Shown here: positions 31,134 to 38,296 of the stretch, piece after piece
How the letters are laid out: every line of letters begins with the position of its first letter
How positions within the stretch are numbered: position 1 is the stretch's first letter
Assembly: GCF_047730075.1 (NCBI RefSeq)
Contig: NZ_CP159831.1
Location: 744,001-808,000, forward strand
Direction of reading: 5' to 3'
Length of the DNA: 64,000 bases
Origin: Njordibacter sp905182035
GTDB lineage: Bacteria; Pseudomonadota; Gammaproteobacteria; Pseudomonadales; Balneatricaceae
Position numbers and translations under genes: made by a program
Notes under the pieces: model-generated
Told to the model about the DNA's origin: nothing
Seen by the model: the letters and a program-made list of their open reading frames with translations, nothing else
Database searches by the model: none

Positions 31134-32645
31134 ATGAGCATTATTCGCCAACATGATCTAATTGATAGCGTCGCAGACGCTTTACAATTTATTTCTTATT
31201 ACCATCCATTGGACTTTATACACGCTGTCCATGAAGCTTACCTGCGTGAAGAATCTAAAGCGGCCAAGGATGCGATGGCACAAATTCTAATTAATTCACG
31301 CATGTGTGCAGAAGGTAAACGTCCCCTATGTCAGGACACTGGCATCGTTACGGTGTTTGTAGAAGTTGGCATGGATGTGCAATGGGACGCAGAGCTGAGT
31401 TTAGAAGACATGATTAACGAAGGGGTAAGGCGTGCCTATTTACACCCAGATAACAAGTTGCGTGCCTCTATTTTGGCCGACCCCGCCGGTAGCAGAACCA
31501 ATACCAAAGACAACACGCCTGCAGTCATTCATACCTCTATCGTTAAAGGTGATCGGGTTGATATTCAGTTAGCTGCTAAAGGTGGCGGTTCCGAAAACAA
31601 AAGTAAAATGGTTATGCTAAATCCGTCTGATAGCATTGTCGACTGGGTATTAAAGACCGTACCTACTATGGGGGCTGGCTGGTGTCCTCCTGGTATGCTG
31701 GGGCTAGGGATAGGAGGCACGACCGAAAAAGCCGCACTACTGGCTAAAAAGTCTTTAATGGATCCAGTAGATATTCATCAACTCCAGGCTCGCGGTGCCA
31801 GCAATACGGCCGAAAAGCTACGCCTAGAATTGTTTGATGCTGTGAATAGCTTAGGTATTGGGGCTCAGGGCCTGGGTGGCTTAACCACCGTGCTAGACAT
31901 TAAGGTAATGGATTATCCTACCCACGCAGCTTCTTTACCCGTGTGTATGATTCCTAACTGTGCAGCTACTCGTCATGCGCATTTTGTACTGGATGGCAGT
32001 GGTCCGAGTTTACAAACACCGCCGAGTTTAGATGATTACCCAGACATTGCGTGGGATGTGGGCGCGGGTGCGAGAAAAGTTAACTTAGATACGGTGTCCC
32101 CCACAGACGTATTAACGTGGCAGCCTGGGGAAACTTTATTGTTGTCAGGCAAGATGCTCACAGGGCGTGATGCTGCTCATAAAAAAATGATCGAAATGAT
32201 GGCTCAGGGAGATCCACTACCTGTAGATCTAAAAGGTCGTTTTATTTATTACGTTGGTCCAGTAGACCCTGTTAGAGACGAAGCTGTGGGGCCGGCAGGG
32301 CCCACCACGGCTACCCGTATGGATAAATTCACTAGCACTATGCTAGAAAAAACAGGTTTGTTGGGCATGATTGGCAAGGCCGAACGGGGTCAAGTGGCTA
32401 TTGATGCTATTAAAGAGCATAAGGCCGTTTATTTAATGGCAGTGGGCGGTGCTGCATATTTGGTGTCCAAAGCCATTAAGAGCGCTGAAGTTGTGGCATT
32501 TGCAGAGCTAGGCATGGAAGCGATTTATGAATTTGACGTAGAAGACATGCCAGTGACCGTGGCTGTTGATGCTGGTGGTACCTCGGTACACCGAACAGGG
32601 CCAGCGCAATGGTACGACATTATCCAAGCTCGGCAAATTAACTAA
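31134..32645 (+). CDS. fumA: class I fumarate hydratase (iron-sulfur)
   Basis: 503 aa. Interconverts fumarate and malate in the TCA cycle. One chain carries both the alpha-like and beta-like parts, as in E. coli FumA/FumB. The likely 4Fe-4S ligands are Cys66 (RPLCQDTG), Cys184 (GAGWCPPGM) and Cys276 (MIPNCAATRHAHF), whose spacing matches the characterised class I enzymes. The C-terminal part has the catalytic region VGPAGPTTATRMDKFT. It has its own promoter and converges on the nitroreductase gene (9 bp apart). It is not a flagellar gene and appears to be part of a metabolic insertion between flhB and flhA. Confidence 0.93.
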   Translation: MSIIRQHDLIDSVADALQFISYYHPLDFIHAVHEAYLREESKAAKDAMAQILINSRMCAEGKRPLCQDTGIVTVFVEVGMDVQWDAELSLEDMINEGVRRAYLHPDNKLRASILADPAGSRTNTKDNTPAVIHTSIVKGDRVDIQLAAKGGGSENKSKMVMLNPSDSIVDWVLKTVPTMGAGWCPPGMLGLGIGGTTEKAALLAKKSLMDPVDIHQLQARGASNTAEKLRLELFDAVNSLGIGAQGLGGLTTVLDIKVMDYPTHAASLPVCMIPNCAATRHAHFVLDGSGPSLQTPPSLDDYPDIAWDVGAGARKVNLDTVSPTDVLTWQPGETLLLSGKMLTGRDAAHKKMIEMMAQGDPLPVDLKGRFIYYVGPVDPVRDEAVGPAGPTTATRMDKFTSTMLEKTGLLGMIGKAERGQVAIDAIKEHKAVYLMAVGGAAYLVSKAIKSAEVVAFAELGMEAIYEFDVEDMPVTVAVDAGGTSVHRTGPAQWYDIIQARQIN

Positions 32646-32654
32646 TGTGGACCA

Positions 32655-33395
32655 TTAACGGGTGGTGAACCCCTGGCTACGCAGGTAAGGAAGCATATGG
32701 GGTCGCGACTCCTTAACCACTGTCTTGATGATGTGTTGGCTAAAGGTCAGTTTCAGTTTTCCATGGCTACGTTGTTGGTAGTAGTCACTGATTTGGCCGT
32801 CGTAGCTTGCTAGATTAGCTAAGCCGTCGTTCGAGTAATAATCTTGGTGCAACACCATAGACAAAGGTAAGCGAGGTTTTTGTCCTGGGTTTTGATCTGG
32901 GTAGCCAAGGCATAGACCAAATATGGGGAATACCTGTTGTGGTAAGTTCAATAATTTTGTAACCACTTCTGGCTGGTTACGTAAGCCACCAATAAAAACC
33001 CCACCTAAACCAAGGCTTTCGGCCGCCAGTAAAACATTTTGCGCAAATAGAGCTGTATCTATACTTGCAATAAGGGTTTGTTCGGTAAAACCCGTTGGCA
33101 TCTGTTGCTGTTGGCGAAGACATATTTGTTGATTGCGCTGTAAATCTGCACAAAATACTAAAAATATTGCAGCGCTTTCTACGTAAGCTTGGCCACCAGC
33201 AGCTTTTGCTAAGTCTGTACGAGCCTCTTGAGAATTGACTTGAATTACGCTGGTTACTTGCACAAAACTAGAACTGGAAGCGGCTTGGCCCGCAGCAATG
33301 CAGGTGTTGACTACCTCTTGAGGTATGGTTTGGTTAGTGAATTTACGGATTGATTGATGATCCATCATCTGTTCTATAGGGCTTTTTTGAGTCAT
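32655..33395 (-). CDS. nfsA: oxygen-insensitive NADPH nitroreductase, NfsA-like
   Basis: 246 aa, the usual NfsA length. FMN enzyme reducing nitro compounds and quinones by two-electron steps. Features: the N-terminal HQSIRKFTNQTIPQ FMN-binding segment, the central SIDTALFAQNVLLAAESLGL helix and GGVFIGGLRNQ, and the NfsA-type FGLCLGYPDQNPGQKPRLPL. The promoter region overlaps the divergent DnaT-like gene 60 bp away. Confidence 0.88.
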   Translation of the reverse strand: MTQKSPIEQMMDHQSIRKFTNQTIPQEVVNTCIAAGQAASSSSFVQVTSVIQVNSQEARTDLAKAAGGQAYVESAAIFLVFCADLQRNQQICLRQQQQMPTGFTEQTLIASIDTALFAQNVLLAAESLGLGGVFIGGLRNQPEVVTKLLNLPQQVFPIFGLCLGYPDQNPGQKPRLPLSMVLHQDYYSNDGLANLASYDGQISDYYQQRSHGKLKLTFSQHIIKTVVKESRPHMLPYLRSQGFTTR

Positions 33396-33455
33396 GGTGC
33401 TTTATTGGTCATTGGTTAACATTGCCGATGTTAGCACAGGACCAGTTAGGGTAGA

Positions 33456-34268
33456 ATGGGTAAACGTATCACTTTAAAGTTGATCCTAGTTATGCCACTA
33501 TCGGCCCCAAATTTACCAATTGCTCCTCATTTAGCGCAACGCTATGGTCTAGAACAAGCCCTTATGCTGGCTGTGGTAACAGAATTGGTAGGTGCTTGGA
33601 ACGGCCAAGTGGTGGTTGAAGAACAACGTTTGTATGGTCGCGCATTGTGTTTGACGAGGCAACATCAAGGCCAGTTATTATCACAGTTGTCCTCAATAGG
33701 GCTGTTGCAAGTTGCCCCCGCAGGTGAGGGTATGGTGCGTATTGAACTGCAGTTGATGCCTAAACAATCTGTTTCTTTGGACCACGTTGAGGGTGAGCCA
33801 GAGTCTGTCATTAAGCCAGTTGCTAGCCAGAGAGCTTCCATGAGCGGTTTTGGAGGCTGGCGCCGTGACGCTGGTGAAGGTGATGAATTAAGCCGTTTAT
33901 TTGCCGCTAAAGAAGCTCAATACCAGCATTTGTGCCATATGGATTTAGAATGGATGCCTTCGGCAAATATTGTTAAAGTTTTATTGCTACAACACCAAAT
34001 AAGCGAAGCCTTTGCCATTGGCATTAAAGATGAATTTGTGGTGTATTATATGGACAAAGGTCGCCGAGAAACGCCAGGTGGCTGGGATCAAAAGTTTTTA
34101 AAATGGGTCAAAAAAGAACAGGTTCAGCAGCAAACAGCGGGGGCTCGTGCCCAAAGACAAACTCAACAACAGACTAATTCGTCCAATGAAGAAGCTAGAT
34201 ACGCTGCTAAACAGCGCCGACGCAACATTACAGCAAACGTCCTCGACATCAATAATACCGACTGGTAA
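33456..34268 (+). CDS. DnaT-like primosomal protein
   Basis: 270 aa if started at 33456 (AGGG five bases upstream); ATG at 33492 is a plausible alternative giving 258 aa beginning MPLSAPNLPI. The N-terminus looks like a small winged-helix unit (LEQALMLAVVTELVGAWNG, then LCLTRQHQGQLLSQLSSIGL). The C-terminal segment about 165-215 (LEWMPSANIVKVLLL, then DEFVVYYMDKG and GGWDQKFLKWVKKE) matches the DnaT single-strand-binding domain pattern (W-P-x, EFvxYw, W-xxKF). Such proteins act in loading the replicative helicase at forks. The stop lies inside the next gene, a lambda-P-like protein, with 83 bp of overlap, so the two are translationally linked. Confidence 0.75.
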   Translation: MGKRITLKLILVMPLSAPNLPIAPHLAQRYGLEQALMLAVVTELVGAWNGQVVVEEQRLYGRALCLTRQHQGQLLSQLSSIGLLQVAPAGEGMVRIELQLMPKQSVSLDHVEGEPESVIKPVASQRASMSGFGGWRRDAGEGDELSRLFAAKEAQYQHLCHMDLEWMPSANIVKVLLLQHQISEAFAIGIKDEFVVYYMDKGRRETPGGWDQKFLKWVKKEQVQQQTAGARAQRQTQQQTNSSNEEARYAAKQRRRNITANVLDINNTDW

Positions 34269-34992
34269 AACTGCTGTTGCTGCCAATGCTGCTATTGACC
34301 AAAAAATAAAATCATTGGTCAATATGCTATTTGCTCGATTTATGACCATCTACGGGCATAAATTTAAAAGTGCTTTTGATGACGACAAAGAGATTATTAT
34401 TGCCAAGCGCGAATGGGCCTTAAGTTTGGCGGGATACGAAGAAGATGTGCTGGTGTTAGCTATTGAGCAAACCAAACGTCAGTATAGCTGGATGCCCTCA
34501 ATTGCAGAATTTTTACAGTTGATGGACCAGTGCCAGCAAAGTTTTGGTTTGGCACCGGCTGAACAGGCTTATGCCGAAGCCTGTCGCCATGCAACGGCAC
34601 CGAGCCATCACCCTTGGAGCCATGCGGCTGTGTACCACGCAGGGCGAGAAACGGGGTGGTTCGAACTAAAAAGCCTACCTCGACAGGCCACACAGGGGCG
34701 GTTTAATCAACATTACAAGGTCTTGTGCCAACGGGTGTTAGCAGGTGAGAATTTAGATCAGGTACAAGCAACTGCCTTACCTGCACCAAATAATGATAAT
34801 TTGTTTGCTTTAATCGACCAATGGGCTAAACAGGTAGAGATGGTTCCAGAACTGGCACAAAGCGCTTTGTATTTTTTGCACTTACCAAAACACAGTCCCT
34901 TGCGGCGGCAATTGTATATACGCAGTAAATCTGTTTATCTGGCACTAAGTATTCCAGTTTCTATCGACGAATTACGTAATCAGCTCATATAA
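34186..34992 (+). CDS. lambda P-like helicase-loader protein
   Basis: 268 aa from the ATG at 34186, inside the end of the DnaT-like gene in another frame. The conserved block of the replication protein P family is present: LFARFMTIYGHKFKSAF, then WALSLAGYEEDVLVLAI and SWMPSIAEFLQLM (about residues 45-125). Phage lambda P binds DnaB and delivers it to the origin. The C-terminal half, with helix-rich PAEQAYAEACRHAT and WFELKSLPRQATQGRFNQHY, is not part of the classical domain but is typical of chromosomal homologues. No other phage gene is nearby, so this looks like a domesticated helicase loader paired with DnaT. Confidence 0.75.
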   Translation: MKKLDTLLNSADATLQQTSSTSIIPTGKTAVAANAAIDQKIKSLVNMLFARFMTIYGHKFKSAFDDDKEIIIAKREWALSLAGYEEDVLVLAIEQTKRQYSWMPSIAEFLQLMDQCQQSFGLAPAEQAYAEACRHATAPSHHPWSHAAVYHAGRETGWFELKSLPRQATQGRFNQHYKVLCQRVLAGENLDQVQATALPAPNNDNLFALIDQWAKQVEMVPELAQSALYFLHLPKHSPLRRQLYIRSKSVYLALSIPVSIDELRNQLI

Positions 34993-34996
34993 AGAC

Positions 34997-35023
34997 TTCA
35001 TTTTGCCATTAGTTGGTCGATAA
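34997..35023 (+). promoter_or_regulatory. possible sigma28 promoter for the PilZ-like gene
   Basis: TTCATTTT, an 11-nt spacer, then GTCGATAA: 5 of 8 and 7 of 8 matches to the FliA consensus. E. coli ycgR is a FliA-dependent gene, which makes the reading plausible. A sigma70-like TATACT at 35034-35039 is a competing possibility. Confidence 0.35.
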
Positions 35024-35086
35024 TATTAACAAGTATACTTGGCTACCCTTTTAACTTATTGGGCCAGGCTGCTATCGGAGGTTGTT

Positions 35087-35818
35087 TTGGACGACGAAGT
35101 TAAGATCAGTGGTTTCAAAGACTTATACCAGTTTTTTATGACAGTGAAAGCGCGCAAGTGTTCTTTTTATATAAGTTTTGGCGATGCGGCGGATCAAACC
35201 CTTGCAGACTATCGTTTACAGGAAGTGGTTTATAAAACGGCTAAAATGAAGCGGCCTAGTAATAGTGACGTTACTTTGGTGCTAGAGCCTCTGAGCCAGC
35301 CTGACTTTACGGCGATCATTGAAACTAAAGATGACCTGCGGGTAGAGTTTTTTCATGATAGTCGCGTGCACTACTTTGATATACAGGTAGGTTTCGTTAA
35401 TTCTTGTGAATATGGTTTAGGTTTTTCCGCCAAGTTGCCAGATACAGTGAGTGTAAAGCAGCACCGCGACCTGTTAAACCTTCCTGCTACCCTAGACGAA
35501 AAGATTAATATGAGCATTGGTGGTCAAAACGTTGATGTAATAGACGTGTCTGGTGGTGGTGCTTCTGTGCTGATTCCTCAGGCGAATTTATATGATGTTG
35601 AAGTCGGCAAGGCCATTAAGCACATCGAAATTAAGATTGACGGTTTTCAAGCTAAAGCCAGTGCCGAAGTGCGCCATATGCGTGCCCATGCCAACGGTTT
35701 AAAACTAGTGGTTGGCCTGCGATTTATCTTCTTTGGAAGGAATGACGAAGATGATTTATTGCACTTGGTAAAACAAAAATCAGCTTCGCTATCTCGCAAA
35801 GAGGCTATGAGCTCTTAA
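35087..35818 (+). CDS. PilZ-domain, YcgR-like protein
   Basis: 243 aa from TTG at 35087, which has a perfect GGAGG five bases before it; the frame is open further upstream but only to a TTG without a ribosome-binding site. The layout resembles YcgR: an N-terminal beta-rich domain (about 1-110) and a C-terminal PilZ domain. The DxSxxG motif of PilZ is present (VIDVSGGGASVLIP), but the preceding RxxxR c-di-GMP motif is partly lost (QHRDLLNLPA, with Asn in place of the second Arg). YcgR-type proteins slow the flagellar motor when c-di-GMP is high. Located in the middle of the flagellar region, so a motility function is likely, though c-di-GMP binding may be weak or absent. Confidence 0.65.
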   Translation: MDDEVKISGFKDLYQFFMTVKARKCSFYISFGDAADQTLADYRLQEVVYKTAKMKRPSNSDVTLVLEPLSQPDFTAIIETKDDLRVEFFHDSRVHYFDIQVGFVNSCEYGLGFSAKLPDTVSVKQHRDLLNLPATLDEKINMSIGGQNVDVIDVSGGGASVLIPQANLYDVEVGKAIKHIEIKIDGFQAKASAEVRHMRAHANGLKLVVGLRFIFFGRNDEDDLLHLVKQKSASLSRKEAMSS

Positions 35819-35854
35819 TCAAATACTCCAGTTAACACGACCAAATAGCATGAC

Positions 35855-35894
35855 AAAAAAGGCGCCCCCTATATCTATAGCAAGCGCCTTTTTA
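35855..35894. terminator. bidirectional rho-independent terminator
   Basis: AAAAAAGGCGC (35855-35865) pairs with GCGCCTTTTT (35884-35893). The stem is flanked by A-run and T-run, so it can stop transcripts from both sides: the PilZ-like gene on the plus strand and the LysM-flgT-flgP transcript on the minus strand. Confidence 0.85.
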
Positions 35895-35910
35895 TTTGCT
35901 CAGGTTTTGC

Positions 35911-36351
35911 TTAAGGAAAGCGGATCCACTGACTCTTGTCTACATCGTTAGTTAACAAGGTGTCTGTATCGCCGTTAAACAACATGGTTCTAAAGTCGTC
36001 TACGCTTGGAATAGTGACTACTTTATCTGCATAAACAAAGTTGGCATTATTACGGAAGAACGCAGTGGGATTATTACTGACGATGAGCTTCATAACCAAA
36101 TCGAGTTTTATGTTGGTCTCACCGTAGGCTCGTTTGGCAATATCCCCTAAAGAGTCACCAGGCTTGATGCGGTACTTAGAGCCAGGTGTTATTGAATTCC
36201 CAACTTGCTGGCGAGCATCTAACTGTTGCTCCAAGTGCTGAAGTTCACCGAGTAGAGTTTTTAAGTGTGCTTGTGTTTGTTGTTGGTTTGCATAAATAGG
36301 GCTGGCCAAGAGGCTGGCAGCGAGTATGGTGCATATAAGACTATTCTTCAT
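35911..36351 (-). CDS. secreted LysM-domain protein, FimV-like
   Basis: 146 aa. N-terminal signal peptide (SLICTILAASLLASPIYA, cleaved before NQQQ), a short helix (LKTLLGELQHLEQQL), then a LysM motif (KYRIKPGDSLGDIAKRAYG, then NPTAFFRNNANFVYADKVVTIP), and a short acidic end. LysM binds peptidoglycan, so the protein should sit in the periplasm on the cell wall. It is the last gene of a flgP-flgT-LysM run, 35 bp after flgT. Its position suggests a role with the FlgP/FlgT basal-body rings or in polar cell-wall organisation, as FimV has in Pseudomonas and Vibrio; this is inference. Confidence 0.75.
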   Translation of the reverse strand: MKNSLICTILAASLLASPIYANQQQTQAHLKTLLGELQHLEQQLDARQQVGNSITPGSKYRIKPGDSLGDIAKRAYGETNIKLDLVMKLIVSNNPTAFFRNNANFVYADKVVTIPSVDDFRTMLFNGDTDTLLTNDVDKSQWIRFP

Positions 36352-36386
36352 GTTCTAATTCCTTGCGCAAATAGGTTTACAAGCGT

Positions 36387-37550
36387 TTAAAATACAATCA
36401 CCTGGGCTGTTGTGGCGGTTATATTATCGGGCCCTGCGATATGCTCGAGCAAGGCAGCGTGAGGTTGCAGTAATGTCACTTTGAACACCTGTGGTGCGCT
36501 TGCCGCATCTGGGTTGAGAATCCCATTCTGGTAATTCTGGGGTAACAATAATAATTGTTGACCTTGTTCTAGGCCTAATTTTTGGCCTTTATTAATGCGC
36601 CATAACGGCTGATCAATAATTTTGCTCAGTTTGATATAGCTGCCTTCACATTGCACTGTTTGGTAGATACTGTTCCATGAATTTTGTACCCATTTGGCTA
36701 CCTGCTCGCTTAGCTCTTGAGGAATTGATTCGCTGGATGCGGCAATGGACTGGTTGGCTGGAAGGGTGAACTGCTGTTGGTGGTGCAAATCGATGTGAGG
36801 TAAATACGGGCTTGAAAAAGTGGCGCTTAACATTAGTGTAGGGCTTTGGATTGTTTGGCTGCTAAATGAGCTAATCAATTTACTTAGGCTGTTAGTGCTT
36901 GGTTTGCTATCAGAGGTTGGTAGCCATTGAGCACCTATGGCTAAGTGGTAGTCGGCTTGATTATATGCCTCAGAGGCCAGCCACGCCGTTTGATATGTAT
37001 TGAGTGCAGGATTAATGCGGTGGGTGACAAAATTGACACTTTTTACTAAGTTAGAGAACTGTGTTTCGGTATCGAGCAGTAGTTGATTAATATCAATTTG
37101 GTGATAGTTATTATTACCTGGTGGTGGGGCTAAATCTGTTGTCACCACCTGAGTTAGCTGCGGTGGTTGGCAGTCTTTTTCGTTTTCATCCAACTCTAAG
37201 GCGAGCTTTACCGTAGCGATACCTTGCACCGCGTCTTGCTCCACTATGTCCATGCGGAGGATGTTTAGGTTGGTTTTGAGGCTTATGTTCTCTGTAAGCT
37301 GGCCTTGCTCGTTGACTATGCTGTGGCTAGTGACTTGACCTTCGCGTTGGGTTGCTGCTGTGCGGAGAGCGTCAAGAACTGCACGTATTACAGCGGTTTC
37401 AACATCGCCGTTAGTCACCAATGCTTGGCCAGAAACTAACAATGGAGAATCTGGATCTTCCTGAGCTAGGCTGGTGCTGGCGATAACTAGCCCTAGCAGC
37501 GTAGCACATGAAAGTCTGCTTATGCGCTGTAGGGGGTTTGACAGTTTCAT
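36387..37550 (-). CDS. flgT: flagellar H-ring assembly protein FlgT
   Basis: 387 aa with a signal peptide (SCATLLGLVIASTSLAQ). FlgT forms the H ring around the LP ring in polar, often sheathed, flagella such as those of Vibrio. The N-terminal domain has the SGQALVTNGDVETAVIRAVL and AALRTAATQREGQ-like helix typical of the family; the middle part binds the ring and the C-terminal domain contains GQKLGLEQGQQLLLLP. flgP is 24 bp upstream. FlgO, the third member of the Vibrio set, is not seen. Confidence 0.82.
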   Translation of the reverse strand: MKLSNPLQRISRLSCATLLGLVIASTSLAQEDPDSPLLVSGQALVTNGDVETAVIRAVLDALRTAATQREGQVTSHSIVNEQGQLTENISLKTNLNILRMDIVEQDAVQGIATVKLALELDENEKDCQPPQLTQVVTTDLAPPPGNNNYHQIDINQLLLDTETQFSNLVKSVNFVTHRINPALNTYQTAWLASEAYNQADYHLAIGAQWLPTSDSKPSTNSLSKLISSFSSQTIQSPTLMLSATFSSPYLPHIDLHHQQQFTLPANQSIAASSESIPQELSEQVAKWVQNSWNSIYQTVQCEGSYIKLSKIIDQPLWRINKGQKLGLEQGQQLLLLPQNYQNGILNPDAASAPQVFKVTLLQPHAALLEHIAGPDNITATTAQVIVF

Positions 37551-37573
37551 GACATAGCCGTAATAGGAGTTAT

Positions 37574-38038
37574 CTAGCTAGCGACTAAAAAAATACGCCT
37601 AAGTTCCAGCATAGTGTCTAATTCTAGTTCTAGTTTAGTTTCATAGCTATCATCGCCTATTGGGCTGATGCTGACAACCTTAGCCCCGTAAACAACACCT
37701 TCCACATGCGCTCGCATCGTGTCACTGGCAATAATCATGTCTTCAACAGTGGTAGATGAATTGAGCTGCTGGCCATAGACCTGCTCTGTAAGGTTTCGAT
37801 AGGCATCTAGTTTAGACGCACGAATCGCCATCAAGCGGCGCTGAGCTTGATTCTTACTCTTTTGAGCGCTGATATTGGCATATCCCGTGGAAATAATCAC
37901 TTCCTTCTTGTATATGGGAGTATTTGCCACAGCTTCAGTGGTTTGACTGCTTGTCATCGACATGGTGCAGCCGCCTAAGGTAATAGCTGCAATAGCTATA
38001 ATCCAAAGGCTCGGTTTACGTGTGGTTTTAACATTCAT
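37574..38038 (-). CDS. flgP: flagellar outer-membrane lipoprotein FlgP (LPP20 family)
   Basis: 154 aa from the ATG at 38038, which has GAGGAT seven bases before it; the frame continues upstream without a ribosome-binding site. Lipobox LGGC after the hydrophobic segment IIAIAAITLGGC. The mature part has the LPP20/FlgP pattern: RRLMAIRASKLDAYRNLTEQ, then VEGVVYGAKVVSISP and a C-terminal ELELDTMLELRRI. FlgP builds outer-membrane-associated disk or ring structures around the motor in Vibrio and Campylobacter. It heads the minus-strand flgP-flgT-LysM unit and is divergent from flhA. Confidence 0.85.
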   Translation of the reverse strand: MNVKTTRKPSLWIIAIAAITLGGCTMSMTSSQTTEAVANTPIYKKEVIISTGYANISAQKSKNQAQRRLMAIRASKLDAYRNLTEQVYGQQLNSSTTVEDMIIASDTMRAHVEGVVYGAKVVSISPIGDDSYETKLELELDTMLELRRIFLVAS

Positions 38039-38132
38039 GGGTAAATCCTCTATCGTTATTATAGATAATATCGACCTCACCTTTGAGGACTTTAGGCCTC
38101 AAGGTAAAATAATTGTTAAAGGTGAGCAAATG

Positions 38133-38149
38133 TTGGCACTGTTATTGCT
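38133..38149 (+). promoter_or_regulatory. sigma54 promoter for flhA-flhF-fleN-fliA
   Basis: TTGGCACT-gtta-TTGCT matches the sigma54 consensus at every conserved position except the last -24 base. It lies 148 bp before the flhA ATG inside the flgP-flhA divergent gap. The leader holds an inverted repeat GTCGAT/ATCGAC (38187-38207) and an AT-rich stretch. Confidence 0.85.
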
Positions 38150-38296
38150 TTTAAAGACTTAGAGTTATGTTTTAACGAGTAAAGTGTCGATGAATCAACT
38201 ATCGACAGTATTTGCTAAAAGTTAATAATAAAATAAAAAAAGCGATTAAAAACAAACTATTAGTTTTGTTATTTTGCCTTTAGGGTCTAAGTTATT

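Noticed and set aside
33456..34992. Prophage remnant suggested by DnaT-like and P-like genes
   Set aside because: No integrase, repressor, structural genes or attachment repeats nearby; flanks are ordinary chromosomal genes.
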